A DNA stretch of 64,000 bases. Source: JAICMB01 sp035295125. GTDB taxonomy: Bacteria > Acidobacteriota > Terriglobia > Bryobacterales > Bryobacteraceae. The notes under the pieces are model-generated. The model saw only the letters and a program-made list of their open reading frames with translations. It had not been told where the DNA came from and did not search any database. The position numbers and the translations under genes are program-made. The stretch spans positions 124,001 through 188,000 of the forward strand of contig DATGJP010000064.1 of the NCBI GenBank assembly GCA_035295125.1. The letters are read 5' to 3'. The stretch's first letter is position 1. Each line of letters starts with the position of its first letter. Shown one piece after another: positions 8,852 to 16,505 of this stretch.

Positions 8852-10326
8852 GCTGCGCTCTCCAGCGCCAGCGACAGGATGCGCTCCTGTGTGGCGCTTG
8901 TCCGGTCCAGGACTCCGGCGACCCTGCCATTCCTCATGACAGCAATGCGATCGCTCATGCCGAGAATCTCGGGCAGTTCCGACGAGATCATCAGGATTGC
9001 CAGGCCGCGCCCCGCCAGATCGCACATCAGGCGGTGGATTTCGAATTTCGCCCCGACGTCGACGCCTTGGGTGGGTTCGTCGAGAATCAGCACCGAAGGT
9101 TTCGCGGCCAGCCAGCGGCCGAGCGCGACCTTCTGCTGATTGCCACCCGAGAGCGTGCCGGCGAGTGCTTCCGGGGACGACGTCTTGATGCCAAGCTGCT
9201 CCACGTATTGCCGCGCGACGTCGCGTTCTTTGGCGCGGTTCAGAAGCCCGTTCGAGGAAATCTGGCGGAGTGTCGCAAGTGTGAGGTTGGCGTCGATTGG
9301 CAAGTCGAGAATGACGCCATGCCGCCGGCGGTCTTCAGGCACGTAGGCGATGCCGTGCTCCACCGCGTCGCGCGGGTCTTGAATCCGAGCAGGGCGCCCG
9401 CGCACCAGGATTTCACCCGCGGTCGCAGGCCGCAGCCCGAAGATTGCTTCCGCGAGTTCCGTGCGCCCGGAGCCCACCATGCCCGCCAGGCCCAGAATCT
9501 CGCCCGCCCGCAGCGCGAGGTTCACGCCACAAACGCCGCGGAGTTCAAGCGCGACCTCGCCCATGGTCGCGTCTGCCTTCGGAAACACCTGAGAAATCTC
9601 GCGCCCAACCATGAGCTGAATGAGTTTTTCACGTCCAGTCTCGGCCATTTCCCGCGTCTCAATGGCGCTGCCGTCACGCAACACCGTGACGCGGTCCGCA
9701 ATCTGCTGCAATTCCTCGAGCCGGTGCGAAATGTAAATCAGGCCCACGTTCTGTGCGCGCATGCGCCGGATGACATCGAACAGCTTCTCGACCTCGCGGT
9801 TGGTGAGTGACGCCGTCGGCTCGTCGAGGATCAGGTACTTCGCCTTCGCTCCTAAAGCGCGTGCAATTTCGACGAGTTGCTGTTCGGGCATGCTGAGCGT
9901 GTCGGCCCTTGCGTGAGGATCGATGCTCGCACCGATGGTCCCGAGCAGTTCACGGGCTCGTTCCCAGCGGGCGCGCCAGTCGATTCGCCTCCACATGCGC
10001 GGCTCTTCCGTGGCGAGCGCAATATTCTCGGCCACGCTGAGATCCGGGAAGAGGGCCGGCTGCTGGTAGATGGCGATGATACCAAGCGCCCGGGCATGGG
10101 CCGGGCTGTTGTGTTCCACCGCCTGGCCATCCAGTTCGACGGTTCCCTCGTCGGCTATCACCGCCCCCGTCAGGACCTTGATCAGGGTGGATTTACCCGC
10201 GCCATTTTCGCCGGCGAGCGCGTGCACCTCGCCCGCTTTCACATCGAACGAAACGTGTTTAAGCGCCCGGACGCCCGCGAATGACTTGGAAATGCCGTTG
10301 GCTCTAAGGATGCGAACATTGTACAT
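8848..10326 (-). CDS. Sugar ABC transporter ATP-binding protein (RbsA/RhaT-like, two NBDs)
   Basis: 492 aa, tandem nucleotide-binding domains as in CUT2 importers. The first (about 1-235) has Walker A GENGAGKST, signature LSMPEQQ and Walker B LILDEPTA. The second (about 250-490) has a degenerate Walker A (GLAGMVGSGRTEL), as is usual for this family, with signature LSGGNQQK and LILDEPTQGVD. It energises the two permeases encoded next. It is the first gene of the minus-strand transporter operon. ATG 10326 lies only 6 bp from the divergent rhamnosidase start, so its promoter must lie within the 5' coding part of that gene. Confidence 0.92.
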   Translation of the reverse strand: MYNVRILRANGISKSFAGVRALKHVSFDVKAGEVHALAGENGAGKSTLIKVLTGAVIADEGTVELDGQAVEHNSPAHARALGIIAIYQQPALFPDLSVAENIALATEEPRMWRRIDWRARWERARELLGTIGASIDPHARADTLSMPEQQLVEIARALGAKAKYLILDEPTASLTNREVEKLFDVIRRMRAQNVGLIYISHRLEELQQIADRVTVLRDGSAIETREMAETGREKLIQLMVGREISQVFPKADATMGEVALELRGVCGVNLALRAGEILGLAGMVGSGRTELAEAIFGLRPATAGEILVRGRPARIQDPRDAVEHGIAYVPEDRRRHGVILDLPIDANLTLATLRQISSNGLLNRAKERDVARQYVEQLGIKTSSPEALAGTLSGGNQQKVALGRWLAAKPSVLILDEPTQGVDVGAKFEIHRLMCDLAGRGLAILMISSELPEILGMSDRIAVMRNGRVAGVLDRTSATQERILSLALESAA

Positions 10327-10327
10327 T
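10322..10327 (+). promoter_or_regulatory. -10 box TACATT for the GH78 gene
   Basis: TACATT ends 6 nt before GTG 10333 and overlaps the first codons of the divergent ATPase gene. It fits a leaderless start. No clear -35 is visible. Confidence 0.35.
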
Positions 10328-10332
10328 GGTCT

Positions 10333-12606
10333 GTGGTTTCGAGATTCCTCCTAATCACGCTGGCGCTCTGCGTTTCGCTGTGCGCAACGACTCCGTGGAA
10401 GGCGCACTGGCTGACCGTTCCCGGCGTTTCGCCTCACGACTACGGTGTATATCACTTCCGCCGCTCGTTTGAACTCGGAGAGAAGCCGGCGTCATTCGTG
10501 ATCCACGTGAGCGGTGACAACCGTTATCAGCTTTTCGTGAACGGTCAACGCGTCGCTGTGGGGCCGGCTCGCGGCGACCTGTTTCACTGGCGGTACGAGA
10601 CGGTCGATATCGCGCCGCAGTTGAAAACAGGCAAGAACGCACTGGCGGCGGTGGTGTGGAACGATGGCCCGTACAAGGCGGTGGCCCAGATTTCAAGTGC
10701 CACGGCGTTCATCTTGGAGGGCGACGAGCGGGTTAACACCGGGGCGGATTGGCGTTGCGCGGTGGACAAGGCGTACACGGCGCATCCGCTGGCCAACGAC
10801 CAGCGGACAGGCTACTTCGCGCTCGGGCCAGGCGAAGAATTCGATGCCGCGCGTTATCCCTGGGGTTGGGAGCATACGGACTTCGACGATTCCCAGTGGC
10901 TCAAGCCGCTGGTTCTGGCGCGCGGCGAACCACGAGCGTCGCAGGATGCACAATCCAAATGGTTCCTCGTTCCGCGAGAGATTCCGTTCGAAGAGCAAAC
11001 GCCCGAGAAGCCCTTGCGAGTCCGCAGCGGCGAGGCAGTCCGCACCTACCCCGCGCACACATCGGCGACGGCGATTCTCGATCAGGGCTATCTGACGACC
11101 GCTTACCCCGAGCTTGTGGTCAGCGGCGGACGAGGCGCGCGTGTCGCGTTGAAATACGCCGAGGGTTTGTGGCTGCCGGGTAAGAATGAAAAAGGCGACC
11201 GGGATGTGATCGACGGGAAGCGGTTCCTCGGCAGCGAAGACGTGTTTGAAGCCGATGGCGGCTCGCATCGGCTGTATCGTCCGCTCTACTGGCGCACATA
11301 TCGATATTTGCAGGTCACTGTACAGACCGCCGACGAACCCGTTGCAATCGAACAGTTGCGCGGTGTTTTCACGGGCTATCCATTTGAGCGCAAGGCGCAG
11401 TTCCAGGGCGGCGGTGAAGAGATCGGGCGGATCCTGGACACCGGCTGGCGCACGGCGCGCCTTTGCGCGCACGAGACGTACATGGATTGCCCCTACTACG
11501 AGCAGCTTCAGTATGTCGGCGATACCCGGATTCAGGGGCTCGTCTCGTTGTACATGACCGGCGACGCCCGCCTGCTCCGCAACGCTCTCGAACAGGTCAA
11601 TTCGTCGCGGACTTCCGAAGGCCTCACGTATTCGCGCGCGCCATCCGACCTGCCGCAGTACATTCCGGGCTTCTCGCTGTGGTGGATCGGCATGCTGCAC
11701 GACTACTGGATGTACGTCGACGATCCCGCTTTCGTGAAGAGCATGCTGCCGGGCGTCCGCTCCGTGCTTTCCTACTTCGAGGCGGCGCAGAAGCCAAACG
11801 GCCGTCTCGGGCCGGTGCACTGGTGGCCGTACTTCGACTGGACGCCCCAGTGGCAGGGCGGCGTGCCCCCGGCCGGCGGCGACGGAGACTCCGCCCCCTA
11901 CGATTTGCAGTTGATGCTCGCCTACCAGTGGGCGTCGGAGCTGGAATCGGCGCTGGGAAATGCCGCTATCGGCGTACAGGACCGCGAGGCTGCCCGGCGT
12001 CTTCGCAACGTGATTCGCGATTCCTACCTCGATGCCGGTCGTGGGCTGTTGGCCGACACACCGGCGAAACAGAGTTTTTCGCAACAGACCAATGCGTTGG
12101 CGATCATTGGAGGCGTATTCGAAGGAGCGCAGACGCAGCAGGCTATGGAGCGAATGCTCAGCGACGCGTCGCTGGTACAGGCGTCGACGTACTTCCGGGC
12201 TTACGTGAACGAGGCGCTGACCAGAGCCGGACTTGGCGATCGCTACCTCGAAATGCTCGGCCCCTGGAAGACCATGCTCGGCATGCATCTCACCACCTGG
12301 GCCGAGGCCCTTACCTTTGACCGCTCCGATTGTCACGCCTGGGGCGCGAGCCCCAATTACGAGCTGTTTCGCACGGTTTTGGGCGTGTCGTCCGCGGCGC
12401 CTGGGTTCAAGCGCGTCAGGATTGCTCCCAATCTGAATGGGCTGCCCGAGGTCTCCGGGAGCGTGCCTTCGCCCCGCGGGCCGATCGCTGTTCACGTGTC
12501 GGCGCACAAGGCCACCATCGACTTGCCGGCGCAGTTGGAAGGTGAATTCGTCTGGCAGGGTCAGACCCGAAAACTCAACGCCGGTCACACGGAGATCACA
12601 TTTTGA
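10333..12606 (+). CDS. Secreted alpha-L-rhamnosidase-like glycoside hydrolase (GH78 type)
   Basis: 757 aa. A signal peptide (VSRFLLITLALCVSLCA, residues 2-18) is followed by N-terminal beta-sandwich domains (about 25-370; FVNGQRVAVGPARGD is a typical GH78 accessory phrase). An (alpha/alpha)6 barrel (about 380-680) follows, containing DCPYYEQLQYVGD, the GH78 hallmark with its acidic residues. A C-terminal Greek-key domain (GASPNYELFRTVLGV onward) ends the protein. It would release L-rhamnose from glycans outside the cytoplasm. It heads a plus-strand operon with the isomerase (TTGA overlap) and faces the sugar transporter. The exact linkage is unknown. Confidence 0.85.
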   Translation: MVSRFLLITLALCVSLCATTPWKAHWLTVPGVSPHDYGVYHFRRSFELGEKPASFVIHVSGDNRYQLFVNGQRVAVGPARGDLFHWRYETVDIAPQLKTGKNALAAVVWNDGPYKAVAQISSATAFILEGDERVNTGADWRCAVDKAYTAHPLANDQRTGYFALGPGEEFDAARYPWGWEHTDFDDSQWLKPLVLARGEPRASQDAQSKWFLVPREIPFEEQTPEKPLRVRSGEAVRTYPAHTSATAILDQGYLTTAYPELVVSGGRGARVALKYAEGLWLPGKNEKGDRDVIDGKRFLGSEDVFEADGGSHRLYRPLYWRTYRYLQVTVQTADEPVAIEQLRGVFTGYPFERKAQFQGGGEEIGRILDTGWRTARLCAHETYMDCPYYEQLQYVGDTRIQGLVSLYMTGDARLLRNALEQVNSSRTSEGLTYSRAPSDLPQYIPGFSLWWIGMLHDYWMYVDDPAFVKSMLPGVRSVLSYFEAAQKPNGRLGPVHWWPYFDWTPQWQGGVPPAGGDGDSAPYDLQLMLAYQWASELESALGNAAIGVQDREAARRLRNVIRDSYLDAGRGLLADTPAKQSFSQQTNALAIIGGVFEGAQTQQAMERMLSDASLVQASTYFRAYVNEALTRAGLGDRYLEMLGPWKTMLGMHLTTWAEALTFDRSDCHAWGASPNYELFRTVLGVSSAAPGFKRVRIAPNLNGLPEVSGSVPSPRGPIAVHVSAHKATIDLPAQLEGEFVWQGQTRKLNAGHTEITF

Positions 12607-13799
12607 GCCTGAATACCAAGCAGCGAGACAAAGTGGCAACAGCGCTCGATTCGTTTGCGATCGAGCTGCCATCCTGGGGGTTTTCGAACACCGGGACCCG
12701 GTTTGGAAAATTCATGCAGGCCGCCGCTGCTACGACGACGGCAGAGAAGCTGGCCGATGCGGGGTTCGTGCACTCCCTGACCGGCGCTTGCCCGAGCGTA
12801 GCGCTCCATGTGCTGTGGGATTTTCCCGGCGGCTTGGCGAGCGCGGAGGACGTTTGCCGCATGGCGGCGTCGGTGGGCGTGAAAGCCGGCTCCATCAACC
12901 CCAACGTTTTTCAGGATCAGGAATACAAATACGGCTCGCTGGGCAACCCCGACGGATCGGTGCGGAAGCGGGCGCTGTCGCATCTGCTGGAGTGCGCCGC
13001 AATTGCCGCCAAAACCGGCAGCCGCGACGTTTCGCTGTGGTTCGCGGATGGATCGAATTATCCCGGCACAGCGAACATCCGCCAGCGCCGCGAATGGTTC
13101 TCCGACGGCCTCAAGACGCTGCACGGCCGCCTGGCCGGGGACCAGCGGATGCTTGTGGAGTACAAACCCTTCGAGCCAGCCTTTTATCACACCGACATCG
13201 CCGATTGGGGCATGGCGCTGCATCTGGCGCGCGCCGCCGGGCCGAGAGCGCGCGTGCTGGTGGACACCGGACACCACTACCAGGCGCAAAACATCGAGCA
13301 GATCGTGGCCTGGCTGCTGGCCGAGAAGATGCTGGGCGGATTCCATTTCAACGATCGCCGTTATGCGGACGACGATTTAACCATGGGCTCGATCGATCCC
13401 TACCAGGTCTTCCGAATTTTCCACGAAATTGCGTTCTACGAATGGGAGACGGAGGAGCGAGCCGACATCGCCTACATGATCGACCAGAGTCACAACTTAA
13501 AGGGGAAGATCGAGGCGATGATCCAGACGGTTGAAACTGCGCAGGAGCTGTTCGCGAAAGCCGCGCTGGTGGACCATGCGGCGCTGGCGCGTCACCAAAC
13601 TCGCTGCGACCTCATTGATGCCGAGGAGTGCCTCAAATCGGCGTTTGCCGCGGATGTCCGCCCGGCCATCCACGAATGGCGCCGATCCAAAGATCTGCCC
13701 GAGAATCCATTGAAGGCGTTTCGTGAGAGCGGCTACCTGGAACGCATCACCGAGGAACGCCGCGAGAAGAATGCCGCCGCCGGAGGCAGCTATGCCTAA
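12603..13799 (+). CDS. rhaI: L-rhamnose isomerase (RhaI type)
   Basis: 398 aa, cytoplasmic TIM barrel. Phrases such as GSINPNVFQD, VEYKPFEPAFYHTDI, DTGHHYQ and GGFHFNDRRYADDDLT match the Pseudomonas stutzeri-type L-rhamnose isomerase, in which Glu, Asp and His residues bind two metal ions. It converts L-rhamnose to L-rhamnulose. The start is TTG 12603, sharing TTGA with the rhamnosidase stop; upstream sequence in this frame is that gene. No rhamnulose kinase or aldolase is found in the window, so the pathway is completed elsewhere or runs by a non-phosphorylated route. The gene overlaps grpB by 8 nt. Confidence 0.88.
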   Translation: MSLNTKQRDKVATALDSFAIELPSWGFSNTGTRFGKFMQAAAATTTAEKLADAGFVHSLTGACPSVALHVLWDFPGGLASAEDVCRMAASVGVKAGSINPNVFQDQEYKYGSLGNPDGSVRKRALSHLLECAAIAAKTGSRDVSLWFADGSNYPGTANIRQRREWFSDGLKTLHGRLAGDQRMLVEYKPFEPAFYHTDIADWGMALHLARAAGPRARVLVDTGHHYQAQNIEQIVAWLLAEKMLGGFHFNDRRYADDDLTMGSIDPYQVFRIFHEIAFYEWETEERADIAYMIDQSHNLKGKIEAMIQTVETAQELFAKAALVDHAALARHQTRCDLIDAEECLKSAFAADVRPAIHEWRRSKDLPENPLKAFRESGYLERITEERREKNAAAGGSYA

Positions 13800-14346
13800 C
13801 CCGCTGGACACCATGCGCGTTTCGTTGAGCCCACACGACCCCCGGTGGCTGGACCTCGCACGGCGGGAATCGCGACGCCTCGCGGAGGTGGCTGGGGACA
13901 ACCTCATCACGGTGCATCACATCGGTTCGACGGCGATACCGGGCATCAGCACCAAGCCTGTGATCGATCTATTGCCGGTGGTGCATTCGCTCGAAGCCCT
14001 GGACGAGCGGGCTGACGGGTTCCGCCAACTGGGTTACAACTGGCGAGGAGAGTTCGGCCTTCCCGGGCGGCGATTCTGCACGCTCAACGATCCCGCAACC
14101 GACCGGCGGCTGTTCAACGTTCACATCTGGTCGGCCGATTCCGACCAAATCCTTCGTCACGTAGCATTTCGCGACTACCTGCTGGCGCACCCCGAAGAGG
14201 CACGCGAGTACGAGGCGGAGAAGATGCGAGCGGCAGCGCTCCACCCGGACGATGTGCTGGCCTACAACGACGCCAAGGACCCCTGGATCAAGGCGTGCGA
14301 GATCCGTGCGCAAACCTGGTTCCAAAGCCAGCAACCTACCGCTTAG
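13792..14346 (+). CDS. GrpB family protein (UPF0157)
   Basis: 184 aa. The nucleotidyltransferase-like fold is recognised from HHIGSTAIPGISTKPVIDLLPVV (residues about 43-65) and from LFNVHIW further on. GrpB proteins belong to the polymerase-beta-like nucleotidyltransferase superfamily; their substrate is not firmly known. Start ATG 13792 has a good GGAGG ribosome site 5 nt upstream and overlaps the isomerase stop by 8 nt. Earlier in-frame starts lie inside the isomerase gene. Its position suggests read-through with the rhamnose genes rather than a shared function. Confidence 0.85.
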   Translation: MPNPLDTMRVSLSPHDPRWLDLARRESRRLAEVAGDNLITVHHIGSTAIPGISTKPVIDLLPVVHSLEALDERADGFRQLGYNWRGEFGLPGRRFCTLNDPATDRRLFNVHIWSADSDQILRHVAFRDYLLAHPEEAREYEAEKMRAAALHPDDVLAYNDAKDPWIKACEIRAQTWFQSQQPTA

Positions 14347-14352
14347 TACAAT
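14347..14352 (+). promoter_or_regulatory. Possible -10 box TACAAT before the YHS gene
   Basis: TACAAT lies directly after the grpB stop and 16 nt before ATG 14368, with GGAAG between. No good -35 is seen at the right distance. Confidence 0.3.
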
Positions 14353-14367
14353 GGAAGTAAAGGCAGT

Positions 14368-14640
14368 ATGTTCCGCGTCATTTTCTATCTCCTTCTGACG
14401 GTCATCGTCATCTCGATCGTCCGAAGCGTGATTGGGGTACTGGCGAAGGGTTTCTCCGAGATGGTATCTCCGCAGAAACAGCGGAGCGACGGTCAGGTGC
14501 CACTGACAGGCGAATTGAAGAAAGACCCGGTATGCGGAACATATACCGCCGTGGCATCGTCCGTGAAACAGACGATTCGGGGAGAAACCATCTACTTTTG
14601 TTCGCCCAAGTGCCGCGACAAATACGTAGCGTCCCACTAG
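14368..14640 (+). CDS. Membrane-anchored YHS-domain protein
   Basis: 90 aa. One N-terminal membrane segment (residues 2-24) is followed by a short linker and a YHS-type domain, DPVCGTY (about 53-59) with FCSPKCRDKY (about 77-86). YHS domains are small cysteine-containing folds thought to bind metals, often fused to copper transporters. Here it stands alone, anchored to the membrane. The neighbour lpxD starts 21 nt later. Possible job: binding of heavy metals; this is inference only. Confidence 0.75.
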   Translation: MFRVIFYLLLTVIVISIVRSVIGVLAKGFSEMVSPQKQRSDGQVPLTGELKKDPVCGTYTAVASSVKQTIRGETIYFCSPKCRDKYVASH

Positions 14641-14661
14641 GGTTCTCAATCAAACCAAACC

Positions 14662-15711
14662 ATGAAACTCAGTGAACTAGCCGCCCGTTTGGGATGCGAA
14701 GTCGCCGGTCCTGGCGATCCTGAAATCACCGGCGTCGCCGGCGTGGAGCACGCGGGGGCGACAGACCTCACGTTCCTGACGAATCCCAAATACGGCGGCA
14801 AGGCAAAGAACACCCGCGCCGCGGCGATTCTGGTCGCAAAACCGATGCCCGGCGTGCCCGCGATCAGCGTCGTTTCGAAGAACCCATATCATGACTTCGC
14901 GCGGGCCTTGGCAATGTTCTATCAGCCGCCGCGGACCGCTGAGGGTATTCATCCCCAGGCGGCGGTCGCGGCGAGCGCGCGCATCGGCCAAGGCGCTTCG
15001 ATCGGTGCCTTTGCGGTCATCGCTGAGAACGTCGTCATCGGTAAGAACGCGGTGATCCATCCTCACGTTGTGATTTACGAGGGCGCGCACATTGGCGATG
15101 ATTTTCTGGCCCACTCGCATGCCGTCGTGCGGGAGTTTTGCCAAATCGGGGACCGCGTCACGCTACAGAACGCCGTGATCGTCGGCGGCGACGGCTTCGG
15201 ATTCGCGAAAACCGCCGAAGGGACGCACTTCAAAATCGTTCAATCCGGCATAACTGTGATTGAGGACGACGTCGAAATCCAGACGCTCACGTCTGTCGAC
15301 CGGGCATCGGTCGGCGAGACCCGGGTCAAACGCGGAGCCCGGATCGATAGCCTGGTACAGATCGGGCACGGCTGCGTGGTCGGCGAGGATAACATCATCT
15401 GCGCGCAGACCGGCCTGGCGGGCGGTTCGATCCTGGAGAAAAACGTGCTGCTTGCCGGGCAGACGGGAGTTTCGGGACACCTCACCATCCACGACAATGC
15501 GGTTGTTTACGCGCAGAGCGGAATTGGCGGCGATGTAGCGCCCGGCGCTGTTGTCTCCGGCTCGCCCGCTTTCGATAGCCGCGACTGGCTGCGCGCCATC
15601 ACGGCCTTTCCGAAATTGCCCGAATTGCTCCGCGCGATGCGACAATTGGAGAAACGTATTCAAGACCTGGAGAGCTCTGGAGCGCAACAGCCCGCGTCGA
15701 GCAACGAATGA
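14662..15711 (+). CDS. lpxD: UDP-3-O-acylglucosamine N-acyltransferase
   Basis: 349 aa. The N-terminal uridine-binding domain (to about 95) is followed by a left-handed beta helix of hexapeptide repeats (about 100-320) and a C-terminal helix. Catalytic His lies in the QIGHGCVVGEDN stretch near residue 238. LpxD adds the second acyl chain to UDP-3-O-acylglucosamine in lipid A synthesis, in the cytoplasm. Its presence supports an LPS-bearing outer membrane. The other lipid A genes are not next to it. The stop shares ATGA with the next gene. Confidence 0.96.
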   Translation: MKLSELAARLGCEVAGPGDPEITGVAGVEHAGATDLTFLTNPKYGGKAKNTRAAAILVAKPMPGVPAISVVSKNPYHDFARALAMFYQPPRTAEGIHPQAAVAASARIGQGASIGAFAVIAENVVIGKNAVIHPHVVIYEGAHIGDDFLAHSHAVVREFCQIGDRVTLQNAVIVGGDGFGFAKTAEGTHFKIVQSGITVIEDDVEIQTLTSVDRASVGETRVKRGARIDSLVQIGHGCVVGEDNIICAQTGLAGGSILEKNVLLAGQTGVSGHLTIHDNAVVYAQSGIGGDVAPGAVVSGSPAFDSRDWLRAITAFPKLPELLRAMRQLEKRIQDLESSGAQQPASSNE

Positions 15712-16505
15712 AGCACAAGCGAATTACCCCCAGTCACGAAGGCCGGCGCCCGGTCGCCTATCTGAACGAATCGTTCCTCGAGAGTGCGGATGCGCGGCCT
15801 TTGCGAATCGTCTCGGAATACCTCGAGCCGCTGTCCCATTTTCGGGGAGAGAAGGTTCGCGACACGGTGGTGTTCTTCGGTTCGGCTCGCATTACGGAAG
15901 ACGGCCCGATGGGGCGCTATTACAGCGAAGCGCGCGCGCTGGCGGGGCTCATCACGAAATGGTCCGACAGCCTGCAGAACACCAACTACCGGTTTGTGGT
16001 GTGTTCCGGCGGCGGGCCCGGGATTATGGAGGCGGCCAACCGCGGGGCGACGGAAGCGGGCGGTAAATCGATCGGGCTGAACATCGGGTTGCCCTTCGAG
16101 CAGGAACCGAATCCCTACATCACGCCCGAGCTGGCCTTCGAATTCCATTACTTCTTCATGCGCAAGTTCTGGTTCGCCTACCTGGCCAAGGCGCTGTTGG
16201 TCTTTCCCGGCGGATTCGGAACGCTCGACGAACTGTGCGAAATCCTGACCCTGGTGCAGACGCGCAAGCTCGAGAAGAAGATTGTAATCGTCCTCTACGG
16301 GTCGGAGTACTGGAAAGAGATTTTGAACTTCGACGCCCTGGTGAAGCACGGCATGATTTCACCGGAGGACGTCGAACTATTTCAGTACGCCGATACGCCT
16401 GAGGACGCCCTCAAAACCCTCCAGACGTACCTGACCCGGTACTATCTGGAACCCGAACCGCAGCCGGGTACGGAAGCTCCTGAAATCGCCAAATCTCGCG
16501 TGTAG
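15708..16505 (+). CDS. LOG family protein (nucleotide 5'-monophosphate phosphoribohydrolase-like)
   Basis: 265 aa. A Rossmann-like fold with both LOG signatures: SGGGPGIMEAANRGA (about 105-119) and PGGFGTLDE (about 166-174). Such proteins split nucleotide monophosphates such as AMP or cytokinin ribotides into base and ribose 5-phosphate; older annotation calls them lysine decarboxylases. Length is near that of the longer bacterial LOG group, with an N-terminal extension of about 40 residues. It overlaps lpxD by 4 nt (ATGA) and the following phosphatase by 1 nt, so the three are one operon. Confidence 0.85.
   Translation: MKHKRITPSHEGRRPVAYLNESFLESADARPLRIVSEYLEPLSHFRGEKVRDTVVFFGSARITEDGPMGRYYSEARALAGLITKWSDSLQNTNYRFVVCSGGGPGIMEAANRGATEAGGKSIGLNIGLPFEQEPNPYITPELAFEFHYFFMRKFWFAYLAKALLVFPGGFGTLDELCEILTLVQTRKLEKKIVIVLYGSEYWKEILNFDALVKHGMISPEDVELFQYADTPEDALKTLQTYLTRYYLEPEPQPGTEAPEIAKSRV

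Noticed and set aside
10693..12672. Long open frame antisense to the GH78 gene (659 codons)
   Set aside because: It mirrors the codon pattern of the GH78 gene in high-GC DNA and its translation resembles no protein family; the sense frame has a signal peptide and family motifs.
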